A stretch of DNA of 16,141 bases from DATLYF01 sp035575095. GTDB lineage: Bacteria; Pseudomonadota; Gammaproteobacteria; Competibacterales; Competibacteraceae. The stretch is from positions 1-16,141 of the forward strand of contig DATLYF010000098.1 in the NCBI GenBank assembly GCA_035575095.1, written 5' to 3'. Below, one piece after another: positions 1-7,280 of this stretch (positions are counted from its first letter, which is position 1; each line of letters opens with the position of its first letter). Both the position numbers and the translations under genes were made by a program. The notes under the pieces were generated by a model. That model saw nothing but the letters and a program-made list of their open reading frames with translations, had not been told where the DNA came from and ran no database searches.

Positions 1-204
1 CACATCCTCCAGGGTGGTTATCCCCAAATCGGGGATACCGCAGGAGCAGGCCGCCACGCCGCCGCCGGACAGGTACAGTGCCTTGTAGCCGCTGTGCTCG
101 GCCAGCCGGGCGAAGTAGGCGTTGACCGCGCCCACCACCTGCAGGGGCCGTTCGGCCTGCACGGCGGCGCGGAAGCGGGCGCCGGGGGATATCCGTTGGG
201 TCAT
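1..204 (-). CDS. prpB: 2-methylisocitrate lyase (PrpB), N-terminal part, cut by the window edge
   Basis: The first 68 codons are present; the rest lies beyond base 1. The reading begins MTQRISPGARFRAAV and contains LYLSGGGVAACSCGIPDLG, which matches the conserved N-terminus of PrpB, the isocitrate lyase/PEP mutase superfamily enzyme that splits 2-methylisocitrate into pyruvate and succinate in the 2-methylcitrate cycle. The catalytic KKCGH loop is outside the window, so it cannot be checked. A GAGAGG ribosome site lies about 8 bases before the ATG. The gene follows prpE on the same strand with a gap of about 60 bases and no obvious terminator, so the two are probably co-transcribed. An oxaloacetate or phosphonopyruvate-type relative is possible but less likely given the prpE neighbour and the close N-terminal match. 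Confidence 0.88.
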   Translation of the reverse strand, partial: MTQRISPGARFRAAVQAERPLQVVGAVNAYFARLAEHSGYKALYLSGGGVAACSCGIPDLGITTLEDV

Positions 205-264
205 GCTTCGATTACCTCTCGTCGAGTTATCCCCCCCGCCATCACGGGGAAGGGAACAGCTGGG

Positions 265-2154
265 TTACCGCCCCACCGCCTTTCGTACCTCTTCCAGGGA
301 GTTGGGATCGTCCAACGTGGACAGATCCCCTGGGTCGCGCCCTTCGGCCAGGGCCTGGATGGAGCGGCGCAGCAGCTTGCCGGAGCGGGTCTTGGGCAGG
401 GCGTTGACGAAGTAGACCTTCTTCGGCCGCGCCACCGGTCCCAGCAGCTCCACCACCTTGGCCAGCAGTTCCTTCTCCAGGCGGGCGCGCTCCTCCTCGC
501 TCGCCACCAGGGACGGGTCCTTGAGGGTGGCGAATACCACCGCCTCCTGGCCCTTGAGCTCGTCCTGCACCCCGACTACCGCCACCTCGGCCACTGCCGG
601 GTGGGCCTGCACCGCCTCCTCGATCTCACGGGTGCCGAGGCGGTGGCCGGCGACGTTGATGACGTCGTCGGTACGGCCGAGGATGAAGAAATAGCCGTCC
701 TGGTCGCGTACCGCCCAGTCGGAGGAGGTGTAGAGCAGCTCCTTGAACTGGGTGAAGTAGCTCTTGACGAAGCGCTCGTCGTCACCCCACACGGTGGTGA
801 GGCAGCCCGGCGGCAGCGGCGGCACCACCACCAGCACGCCCTTCTCGCCGGGCGCGGCGTCGCTGCCGGTGGTCTCGTCGATGACGCGGATGTTGAAGCC
901 GAAGTTGGGAAAACCTGGCGAGCCGAAGCGATTGGGCTTGAGCTCCACTCCGGGCAGATAGGTCAACATCGCCCAGCCGGTCTCGGTCTGCCAATAGTGG
1001 TCGATCACCGGCACCCCCAAACCGTCGCTGATCCAGCGGCTAGTAGGCTCGTCCAGCGGTTCGCCGGCCAGGAACAGATAGCGCAGGCTGGAGAGGTCGT
1101 ATTTCTTCAGATAGGCCGGGTCCTGCTTCTTCAGCACGCGGATGGCGGTAGGTGATGAGAACATGGTCGTCACCCTGTAGTCCTGTACGATCTTCCACCA
1201 GATGCCCGGGTCGGGGCGGGTTGGCAGCCCCTCGTAGACGAGGGTGGTCATGCCGTGGATCAGTGGCCCATAGACGATGTAGCTGTGGCCCACCACCCAG
1301 CCGATGTCGGAGGTGGTGAACATGGTCTCGCCGGGCTGGGCGCCGTAGACGTACTTCATGGACGCCGCTAGCGCCACGCAGTAGCCGCCCACGTCGCGCT
1401 GCACACCCTTGGGCTTGCCGGTGGTACCGGAGGTGTAGAGCACGTAGCTGGGCTCGTTGGACTCCAGCCACTCTACCGGCACCTCGGCATCCAGGTGCTG
1501 CTGGCGCAGGCTGGCATAGTCTAGATCGCGCCCCGCGCTCCAGGGCATGTTCTTGTCCAGGCCGCGGTTGACGATCAGCACCTGCTGCGGCGGATGCTGG
1601 GCCAGGTTCAGCGCCTCGTCCACCAGGTTTTTGTAGGGCACCGGCTTGCCGCCGCGCATGCCGGCATCGGCGGAGATGAGCAGCTTGGGCCGGGCGTCGT
1701 CGATGCGCACCGCCAGGTTGTGGGAAGCGAAACCGCCGAATACCACCGAGTGGATGGCGCCGAGACGGGCACAGGCGAGCATGGCGAAGCACGCCTCGGG
1801 GATCATCGGCATGTAGATCACCACCCGATCCCCCTTGCCCACCCCGAGCGAGCGCAGGACCGCGGCGCAGCGATTGACCTCGCGGTGCAGCTCGGCGTAG
1901 CTGTAGCTACGGCTCTCGTCGGTCTCGGTGGAAATGTAGACCAGGGCCGGCTGCTGCGCCCGGGCGGCCAGATGGCGATCGATGGCGTTGTGGCACAGGT
2001 TGGTTTCGCCACCGACGAACCAGCGGCGAAATGGCGGATTGCTGTAATCCAGAATCTGCCGCGGCGGCGTGCGCCAGTCGATCAGCGCCGCCTGTTCACT
2101 CCAAAAGCCATCGACGTCCTCGATGGAACGGCGATGGAAGGTCTCGTAGTTCAT
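265..2154 (-). CDS. prpE: propionyl-CoA synthetase (propionate--CoA ligase) PrpE
   Basis: This ANL-superfamily acyl-CoA synthetase of 629 residues activates propionate with ATP and CoA to propionyl-CoA through an acyl-AMP intermediate; E. coli PrpE has almost the same length. Seen in the sequence: N-terminal acetyl-CoA-synthetase-like region, AMP-binding loop YTSGTTGKPKG from about residue 240, C-terminal hinge region GRTDDVINVAGHRLGT, and LPKTRSGKLLRR with K593 at the catalytic lysine that is acylated in Salmonella PrpE (K592). The start is chosen at the ATG preceded by GGAGGAGCCACG; an upstream in-frame ATG would add 31 Arg-rich residues unlike the family and would run through this ribosome site. 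Acetyl-CoA synthetase is the main alternative, but the N-terminus (FHRRSIEDVDGFW) and the prpB neighbour favour PrpE. It is the first gene of the operon seen here. Confidence 0.9.
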   Translation of the reverse strand: MNYETFHRRSIEDVDGFWSEQAALIDWRTPPRQILDYSNPPFRRWFVGGETNLCHNAIDRHLAARAQQPALVYISTETDESRSYSYAELHREVNRCAAVLRSLGVGKGDRVVIYMPMIPEACFAMLACARLGAIHSVVFGGFASHNLAVRIDDARPKLLISADAGMRGGKPVPYKNLVDEALNLAQHPPQQVLIVNRGLDKNMPWSAGRDLDYASLRQQHLDAEVPVEWLESNEPSYVLYTSGTTGKPKGVQRDVGGYCVALAASMKYVYGAQPGETMFTTSDIGWVVGHSYIVYGPLIHGMTTLVYEGLPTRPDPGIWWKIVQDYRVTTMFSSPTAIRVLKKQDPAYLKKYDLSSLRYLFLAGEPLDEPTSRWISDGLGVPVIDHYWQTETGWAMLTYLPGVELKPNRFGSPGFPNFGFNIRVIDETTGSDAAPGEKGVLVVVPPLPPGCLTTVWGDDERFVKSYFTQFKELLYTSSDWAVRDQDGYFFILGRTDDVINVAGHRLGTREIEEAVQAHPAVAEVAVVGVQDELKGQEAVVFATLKDPSLVASEEERARLEKELLAKVVELLGPVARPKKVYFVNALPKTRSGKLLRRSIQALAEGRDPGDLSTLDDPNSLEEVRKAVGR

Positions 2155-2250
2155 CGTGGCTCCTCCAATCTTCTGCCTGTTGCGGGTTGCGGTCTGTACT
2201 TGCCGGCCGCGCGGGCCTCGCCTCGCATCGTGACACCGCTTCACCATGCG

Positions 2251-2340
2251 GATGGCGTTTTATGTAGCAGGATTAGTATACCCAATGAAATTTAAGTGTT
2301 ATTTTGTTTATGTTAATACAAAATATTGGCGCACCAATCC
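2251..2340 (-). promoter_or_regulatory. AT-rich control region upstream of prpE with three dyads
   Basis: This is the only strongly AT-rich stretch in the window and lies about 100-185 bases before prpE. It holds three dyads: ATTGGTGCGCCAAT type at 2325-2338 (one mismatched pair); a perfect 8-base inverted repeat TATTTTGT / ACAAAATA with a 10-base spacer at 2300-2325; and ATTAGTATACCCAAT at 2272-2286, a near-palindrome around GTATAC with one extra base. The first and third share ATTGG-type outer half-sites. Sites of this shape are typical of GntR/FadR-type regulators, which control prp genes in several proteobacteria, but assignment to a particular regulator is inference. I could not fix a convincing -35/-10 pair. 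Confidence 0.5.
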
Positions 2341-2349
2341 GATTCAGGT

Positions 2350-2370
2350 GCCGCCCCAGTCTGGGGCGGC
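2350..2370 (-). terminator. GC-rich hairpin after the patatin gene, possible terminator
   Basis: A perfect 9-base stem (GCCGCCCCA / TGGGGCGGC) with a 3-base loop lies about 47 bases past the stop of the patatin gene. There is no T-run on either side, so it is not a classical intrinsic terminator. It may pause transcription or stabilise the 3' end before the prpE control region. Confidence 0.4.
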
Positions 2371-2416
2371 AGACCGGATCGAGCGCCGTATCGCCCTGGA
2401 ATGCCGCGCGGCAAGT

Positions 2417-3517
2417 TCAGAGAAACTCCCGCTCGATATCGAACGACGAGCGCCGCCCCAGGTCGCGGAAGTGGCGGCCCAGCCACTCCCGCGCCGCGGC
2501 CTGGCCGTGCTCGCGCAGATGCTCCAGCAGCCGCAGGTCGGGGTTGAGCTTGCTGGCCACCGACACCTGCTCGCTGGTCTCGTCACAGCGGATGGAGTGG
2601 ATCAACGCGCGCCCGAAGCGGCGCTTGAACTTGCCGCGCAGCAGGTTGCTGCGCGCCAGGCTCTGGGCGGCGGCGACGGTGCGCAGTTCCTTGAGCAGCG
2701 AGGCATTGAAGCTGATCTCATTGATGCGATTGGCGATATCCAGCGCCGTGCGGGGCACTCGGTCGCGGCGCAGCGGATTGATGTGTACGATCACGATGTC
2801 TCGCGAATCGCATTCCAGGAGCAGCGGATAGAGCACCGGATTGCCCATGTAGCCGCCGTCCCAGTAAGCCTCGCCGTCGATCTCCACGGCCTGGAACAGG
2901 TACGGCAGGCAGGCCGAGGCCAGCACCGCATCCACCGCCAGGTCCTCGTTGCGGAACACCTTGACCTTGCCGCTGCGCACGTTGGTGGCGGCGATGAACA
3001 GCTTCGGCCGTTTGGCCCGGCGTAGCCGCTCGAAGTCCACTAGTTCGGCCAGCAACTCGCGCAGGGGGTTGAGGTTGAGCGGGTTGAACTGGTAGGGGGA
3101 AAGCACCCGGATGAAGGCCTCCAGCCAGAAATGGCTGACCGTCGCCCCGATCTGTTCCACGCCGGGCAGTCCGGGTATCTCCGGCAGCGGCCGTACCGGG
3201 CTGAGCACCGCACCGAGTGCGCTGATGCGACGCCAAAACTCGTCCAGGGCGGCGCGGGCGCCGTCGCGCCTGCCCTCCAGATAGCCGTGGGCACACACCA
3301 CGGCATTCATGGCGCCGGCGCTGGTGCCGCAGATGCCGTCGAAGTCCAGCCGGCCATCGGCCAGCAGTTGATCCAGTACGCCCCAGGTGAAGGCGCCATG
3401 AGCGCCGCCGCCCTGCAGCGCCAGGTTGATCGGGCGCCTATTGCGCCCCATCACCGCACTCGGCCACCCTACCCAAGCATAACCTTTGAACCGCGCGAGC
3501 TTAGTGCCAAGTCGCAT
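2417..3517 (-). CDS. patatin-like phospholipase (RssA/YchK-like group)
   Basis: This is a 366-residue serine lipid acyl hydrolase of the patatin family. Visible marks are the glycine-rich oxyanion loop LALQGGGAHGAF (from about residue 32), the nucleophile elbow GTSAG with S66, and the catalytic aspartate in YWDGGYMGNP with D220, so the Ser-Asp dyad is complete. Family members release fatty acids from phospholipids; the substrate here is unknown. No signal peptide is evident, so it is probably cytoplasmic or membrane-associated. Three in-frame ATGs exist; I chose the one with AGGAGG seven bases upstream. An earlier ATG would add 21 residues and overrun this site; a later ATG at residue 23 lacks a good site. 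It stands alone between mdh and the prp operon. Confidence 0.85.
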   Translation of the reverse strand: MRLGTKLARFKGYAWVGWPSAVMGRNRRPINLALQGGGAHGAFTWGVLDQLLADGRLDFDGICGTSAGAMNAVVCAHGYLEGRRDGARAALDEFWRRISALGAVLSPVRPLPEIPGLPGVEQIGATVSHFWLEAFIRVLSPYQFNPLNLNPLRELLAELVDFERLRRAKRPKLFIAATNVRSGKVKVFRNEDLAVDAVLASACLPYLFQAVEIDGEAYWDGGYMGNPVLYPLLLECDSRDIVIVHINPLRRDRVPRTALDIANRINEISFNASLLKELRTVAAAQSLARSNLLRGKFKRRFGRALIHSIRCDETSEQVSVASKLNPDLRLLEHLREHGQAAAREWLGRHFRDLGRRSSFDIEREFL

Positions 3518-3548
3518 GCGTGTTCCTCCTGCCGCAGAGCTTGGTCCG

Positions 3549-3584
3549 GCATTATGCTGCAATGCACAATCAATGACCAACTCT
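3549..3584 (-). promoter_or_regulatory. possible promoter of the patatin gene
   Basis: Reading on the minus strand, TTGGTC and GCATAAT are separated so that the hexamers TTGGTC and CATAAT lie 18 bases apart, ending about 34 bases before the chosen start. The -35 is a weak match and no experiment is available, so this is only a candidate. Confidence 0.3.
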
Positions 3585-3665
3585 TTGACCTCGCTCGCCG
3601 GATAGAGTGCCGCGGGCGATGGTCGCCTGGCTGGCCGCTACGGCGTGCTGGAGGACTACGGCCCC

Positions 3666-3703
3666 GAAAACACCGACGGCGCGAGGATCAACCCGCGCCG
3701 TCG
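3666..3703 (-). terminator. intrinsic terminator of mdh
   Basis: On the minus strand a perfect 10-base stem, CGACGGCGCG / CGCGCCGTCG with a 10-base loop, is followed by GTGTTTTC. It begins about 28 bases past the mdh stop codon and has the stem plus T-run form of a Rho-independent terminator. It separates mdh from the downstream patatin gene. Confidence 0.8.
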
Positions 3704-3731
3704 TAGGATATACAGGACTGGGGCGGAGGGC

Positions 3732-4715
3732 TCAGCCCTTCAGCAGCTCCTCGATGGCGGCGCGCTCCTCGCGCAGCTCGGCCTCGGTGGCCTTCATCTT
3801 GGCGCGGGAAAACTCGTCGATCTCCAGCCCCTGCACGATCTCATAGCGGCCGTCCTTGCAGACGCAGGGGTAGGAGTAGATCACGCCCTCGGCGATGCCG
3901 TAGGAGCCGTCGGCGGGAATGGCCATGGATACCCAGTCGCCCTCGGCGGTACCCAGCGCCCAGGAGCGCATGTGGTCGATGGCGGCGGAGGCGGCGGAGG
4001 CAGCGGAGCTGGCGCCGCGGGCCTTGATGACGGCGGCGCCGCGCTGCTGCACCTGGGGAATGTACTCATTCTCGTACCAGGCCCGCTCCACCAGGGACAG
4101 GGCCGGCTGGCCCTTGACGGTGGCCTTGGACAGGTCGGGGTACTGGGTGGAGGAGTGGTTGCCCCAGATGGTGACCTTGCGAATGTCGTTGACGTGGCTG
4201 CCGGTCTTCTCCGCCAGCAGCGACAGGGCGCGGTTGTGGTCGAGGCGGGTCATCGCGGTGAACTGGCGCGGATCGAGATCTGGCGCGTTGTTCTGGGCGA
4301 TGAGGGCGTTGGTGTTGGCCGGGTTGCCCACCACCAGCACCTTGACATCGCGCGAGGCGTACTCGTTGAGGGCTTTGCCCTGGGGGGCGAAGATGGCGCC
4401 GTTGGCCGACAGCAGGTCCTTGCGCTCCATGCCCGGGCCGCGCGGACGGGCGCCTACCAGCAGGGCGTAGTCGACGTCGGTGAAGGCGGTCTTGAGGTCG
4501 TCGGTGGCGACGATGCCGTACAGCAGGGGGAAGGCGCAGTCGTTCAGCTCCATCACTACGCCCTGCAGGGCGCCCAGGGCCGGGGTGATCTCCAGCAGGT
4601 GCAGGATGACCGGCTGATCCGGGCCCAGCATATCGCCGGCGGCGATACGGAAGGCCATGGCGTAACCGATGTTACCGGCAGCCCCCGTGATAGCGACGCG
4701 AACGGGCTTCTTCAT
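3732..4715 (-). CDS. mdh: malate dehydrogenase, type 2 (NAD-dependent)
   Basis: This is a 327-residue enzyme of the LDH/MDH superfamily that interconverts malate and oxaloacetate with NAD(H) in the TCA cycle. The N-terminus VAITGAAGNIGY carries the Rossmann GxxGxxG signature, ARPRGPGMERKDLL (about R90 to R98) holds the mobile-loop arginines that bind the dicarboxylate, VGNPANTNA is the conserved coenzyme/substrate segment, and H187 in IWGNHSSTQYPD is the catalytic base. The GARPRGPGMER loop and overall pattern place it in the cytosolic-like type 2 group, not the 312-residue E. coli type. The start is the ATG after GGAGCTGCAC; an upstream ATG would add 21 unrelated residues before the Rossmann strand. 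A strong terminator follows. ppsR lies upstream on the same strand with a 138-base gap, so mdh may have its own promoter. Confidence 0.94.
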   Translation of the reverse strand: MKKPVRVAITGAAGNIGYAMAFRIAAGDMLGPDQPVILHLLEITPALGALQGVVMELNDCAFPLLYGIVATDDLKTAFTDVDYALLVGARPRGPGMERKDLLSANGAIFAPQGKALNEYASRDVKVLVVGNPANTNALIAQNNAPDLDPRQFTAMTRLDHNRALSLLAEKTGSHVNDIRKVTIWGNHSSTQYPDLSKATVKGQPALSLVERAWYENEYIPQVQQRGAAVIKARGASSAASAASAAIDHMRSWALGTAEGDWVSMAIPADGSYGIAEGVIYSYPCVCKDGRYEIVQGLEIDEFSRAKMKATEAELREERAAIEELLKG

Positions 4716-4853
4716 GTGCAGCTCCTCAACATAAGGGTCAATGGCAACGGACCAGGCCGTTCGACCGCGGCACCACACCCCGGCCTGCCCAGCCCCGGCT
4801 ATCGCTGCGGGCGGCGATGAGCGCGCGTATTATGCTGCATGGTGTCAAAAAAA

Positions 4854-5699
4854 TCAGGTATGTAGGGGCGGCCGATGATAGGCCTTGCGGTGGTTGAGCG
4901 CGGCCTTGTCGATGATGGTGGCGGCAATCTCCTCCACTGACTTCAAGGTGGTGAGCAGGTAGGGGATGCCGTACTTGCGGTACAGGGCCTCGGCCTGGCG
5001 CGTCTCAAAGTCACACTGGGCGAGCGAGGCGTAGCGGCTGTTAGGCAGACGCTCGTTGCGGATCTGCTGCAGCCGGTTGGGATCGGTGGTCAGCCCGAAC
5101 AGCTTGGCACGATAGGGACCGAGCGCCTTGGGCAGGGCCAGTTCCTCCAGATCGTCGGGCGTGAGCGGGAAGTTGGCGGCGCGGATACCGTAGTGCAGGC
5201 TCAGATACAAACAGGTGGGCGTCTTGCCAGTGCGGGAGATGCCCAGCAAGATGATGTCGGCCTCCTCCAGATGCTTGGTGCTGCTGCCGTCGTCGTGATT
5301 GAGGGTGAAGTTGACCGCCTCGATGCGCGAGGAATATTCGTCGACGTTGGTGAGCCCGTGGGAGCGCCCGGCGGTGTGGTTGGACTTCATCTCTAGCTCG
5401 CGCTCCAGGGGACCGAGGAAGGTGTCGAAGAAGTCCACAAACAGGCAGTCGGCGGATTTGACGATATCGCGCACCTCGTCGGTCACCAGGGTGCTGAACA
5501 CCAGCGGCCTGAGGCCGGTATCACGGTGGGCCTGGTTGATGCGCTCGCGCGCCTTCTCGGCCCGCTCCCGGTCGTCGACGAAGCGCAGCGTGACCTGCTC
5601 CACCTCTAGCCCGTCGAACTGGGTCAGCAGGCTGTGGCCCAGGGTCTCGGAGGTGATGGCGGTGCGGTCGGAAACGAAGAAGGCGATACGTTTGGCCAC
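4854..5699 (-). CDS. ppsR: PEP synthase regulatory kinase/pyrophosphorylase (PSRP, DUF299)
   Basis: This 281-residue protein belongs to the family that switches phosphoenolpyruvate synthase off by ADP-dependent phosphorylation of a threonine and on again by Pi-dependent dephosphorylation; E. coli PpsR has 277 residues. Visible marks are the N-terminal FFVSDRTAITSETLGHSL, the segment VDFFDTFLGPLE, and the P-loop GISRTGKT at about residues 153-160. The proposed start is GTG, with GGGGGA eight bases upstream and the family-like N-terminus following at once. The only longer ATG start would add 28 residues (with HHRF and Cys) that do not look like the family. ppsA, its usual divergent neighbour in E. 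coli and pseudomonads, is not present; a DJ-1/PfpI gene is divergent instead. Its location next to mdh fits control of the pyruvate-PEP-oxaloacetate node. Confidence 0.9.
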   Translation of the reverse strand: MAKRIAFFVSDRTAITSETLGHSLLTQFDGLEVEQVTLRFVDDRERAEKARERINQAHRDTGLRPLVFSTLVTDEVRDIVKSADCLFVDFFDTFLGPLERELEMKSNHTAGRSHGLTNVDEYSSRIEAVNFTLNHDDGSSTKHLEEADIILLGISRTGKTPTCLYLSLHYGIRAANFPLTPDDLEELALPKALGPYRAKLFGLTTDPNRLQQIRNERLPNSRYASLAQCDFETRQAEALYRKYGIPYLLTTLKSVEEIAATIIDKAALNHRKAYHRPPLHT

Positions 5700-5976
5700 G
5701 CGGCTGATCCCCCGTTGCGTGAATCGGTGATGGGGGCATTCTACGGCATCACGCCCCTGCTCAGCAGTCGCCCCGCGTGGCACGGTTGCGGCGGTGCGGC
5801 CGTCCTCCTGTCGGCGCTTCTGCCGCAGCCGGTCGATCCGCCATTGTTCCCTCCTGAGCGCTATAACTTGATGTGGAAGCCGTCAGCGAACCGTCATCCG
5901 GCTCGGCTTTCATACAGTATGGCTGCTGTCAGCCGGGCTGCGCGGCCATGCCATCACCACGAGGAGACAGTCCATC

Positions 5977-6558
5977 ATGAGCGGCAAGAAGATTCTGATG
6001 CTGGTGGGAGATTTCGGCGAGGACTACGAGATCATGGTGCCGTTCCAGGCGCTGACCATGATCGGCCACACCGTGCATGCAGTATGCCCGGACAAGAAGG
6101 CCGGCGAATGGGTGGCCACCGCCGTGCACGACTTCGAGGGGCAGCAAACCTATTCGGAGAAGCCGGGCCATCGCTTCACCCTCAACGCCAGCTTCGCCGA
6201 GGCCGACCCGAGCGACTACGACGCCCTGGTCATCCCCGGTGGTCGCGCCCCCGAGTACCTGCGCATGACGCCGCGGGTGATCGAGATCGTGCGCCACTTT
6301 GCCCAGGCCGGCAAACCCATCGCCGCCATCTGCCACGGCGCGCAATTGCTGGCGGCGGCGGGAGTGATTAAGGGCAAGCGGGTCTCCGCCTATCCGGCCT
6401 GCGCCGCGGAAGTGCAACTGGCCGGCGCCGAGTACGCCGAGATCCCCATCAACGGCGCGATCACCGATGGCAACCTGGTCACTGCCCCGGCCTGGCCGGC
6501 CCATCCCGACTGGTTGGCGCAGTTCCTCAAGGTGCTGGGGACGGAGATTCGGCCGTAA
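5977..6558 (+). CDS. DJ-1/PfpI family protein (class I glutamine amidotransferase-like)
   Basis: This is a 193-residue single-domain protein. The N-terminus KILMLVGDFGEDYE contains the acidic residues (E15/E18 region) that line the active site in DJ-1/PfpI proteins, and AAICHGAQLLAAA gives the nucleophile elbow with C119 followed by H120. IPGGRAPEYL is the second conserved loop. Relatives have been described as intracellular proteases, glyoxalase III-type enzymes or protein deglycases; the activity of this member cannot be read from sequence. A GAGGAG site precedes the ATG by about 12 bases. It is divergent from ppsR (277-base gap, in which I found no convincing promoter) and convergent with the GNAT gene. 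Confidence 0.88.
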   Translation: MSGKKILMLVGDFGEDYEIMVPFQALTMIGHTVHAVCPDKKAGEWVATAVHDFEGQQTYSEKPGHRFTLNASFAEADPSDYDALVIPGGRAPEYLRMTPRVIEIVRHFAQAGKPIAAICHGAQLLAAAGVIKGKRVSAYPACAAEVQLAGAEYAEIPINGAITDGNLVTAPAWPAHPDWLAQFLKVLGTEIRP

Positions 6559-6579
6559 CCTGCGCCCTCACCCCTCGCC

Positions 6580-6607
6580 GGATGCGCACCATCCGTGGTG
6601 CGCATCC
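6580..6607. terminator. 12-bp perfect hairpin downstream of the DJ-1/PfpI gene
   Basis: GGATGCGCACCA and TGGTGCGCATCC form a perfect 12-base stem with a TCCG loop, 21 bases past the DJ-1/PfpI stop. The loop is close to a stable UNCG tetraloop in RNA. No long T-run follows on either strand. Together with the neighbouring hairpin it probably ends or insulates the two converging transcripts, or is part of a palindromic repeat. Confidence 0.55.
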
Positions 6608-6630
6608 TCTAGGCGCCCTGAGGTGCGCTC

Positions 6631-6650
6631 AAATCCGCTCCGGCGGATTT
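6631..6650. terminator. second TCCG-loop hairpin, likely bidirectional terminator
   Basis: AAATCCGC and GCGGATTT form a perfect 8-base stem around another TCCG loop. Because the stem starts with AAA and ends in TTT, it reads as a short bidirectional terminator for the DJ-1/PfpI gene (plus) and the GNAT gene (minus), which converge here. Confidence 0.55.
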
Positions 6651-6686
6651 GTCTCACACACGTGGGAGAGGGGGTTCACGCCGCAA

Positions 6687-7208
6687 TCAAAACCGCCGCG
6701 CCAACTGTTCCAGCGCCTGGCCGCTAACCCGGTATAGCGTCCACTCGTCCATGGGGACGGCGCCCAGCTTCTTGTACAGGCTGATGGCCGGCCTGTTCCA
6801 GTTCAGCACCGACCATTCGACGCGACCGCAGCCACGCTCCTCGGCCAGCCTGGCCAGAAAAGCCAGCATCACCTCGCCGATGCCGCGTCCGCGCGCTTGC
6901 GGGCGCACGTAGAGATCCTCCAGGTACAGCCCGGGGCGGCCGAGGAAGGTGGAAAAGCTGTGGAAGAACAGGGCGAAGCTCACCGGCTCGCCCTGGTATT
7001 GGCCGATGACCACCTCGGCCGTGCGCCGCTTGCCGAACAGGGTGACGGCGAGCAGCGCCTCGTCCGCCACCACCTCCTCGGAGAGCTGCTCGTATTCGGC
7101 CAGCTCTTTGATGAAAGCCAGAATCAGGGGCACGTCGGCGGCGCTGGCAAAGCGCAGGGTGAAGCCGGGGATACGCGTGGTGATAGTCTCGCGAGTGTCG
7201 ATGGTCAT
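6687..7208 (-). CDS. GNAT family N-acetyltransferase (SSAT/diamine acetyltransferase-like)
   Basis: A 173-residue single-domain acetyl-CoA-dependent acetyltransferase. The acetyl-CoA loop is RPQARGRGIG (about residues 102-111), preceded by the strand GLYLEDLYV. The pattern GRVEWSVLNWNRPAISLYKKLGA followed by MDEWTLYR is typical of the spermidine/spermine (SSAT-like) or thialysine acetyltransferase group, so a small amine or amino acid is a plausible acceptor, but the substrate is not proven. The ATG has an AGGGA site eight bases upstream. It is the last of three minus-strand genes; the gap to the SelW-like gene is 72 bases without a clear terminator, so co-transcription is possible. Confidence 0.86.
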   Translation of the reverse strand: MTIDTRETITTRIPGFTLRFASAADVPLILAFIKELAEYEQLSEEVVADEALLAVTLFGKRRTAEVVIGQYQGEPVSFALFFHSFSTFLGRPGLYLEDLYVRPQARGRGIGEVMLAFLARLAEERGCGRVEWSVLNWNRPAISLYKKLGAVPMDEWTLYRVSGQALEQLARRF

Positions 7209-7280
7209 AGTCGTTGTCCCTGTTGTGTAGAGCCGGGTCGAGCGCCGGCCTCGACTGCCCTTGGACGAACGCCGTCGCGT

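Noticed and set aside
3600..3665. Possible coding remnant on the plus strand (frame reading LEDYGPENTDG)
   Set aside because: Too short, no family recognised, and it overlaps the mdh terminator.
3645..4820. 391-codon plus-strand frame opposite mdh
   Set aside because: Antisense shadow rich in Gly, Val and Leu; mdh on the other strand has all catalytic motifs.
4841..4852. TTGACA on the minus strand just after ppsR, as a -35 box for mdh
   Set aside because: The only -10-like hexamer (CATAAT) is 8 bases away; nothing suitable lies at 16-18 bases.
5902..5921. CTC-N10-CAG with CATACAGTATG upstream of the DJ-1/PfpI gene as a LexA box
   Set aside because: The left half does not match CTG and the core is GC-rich; only the right half resembles an SOS box.
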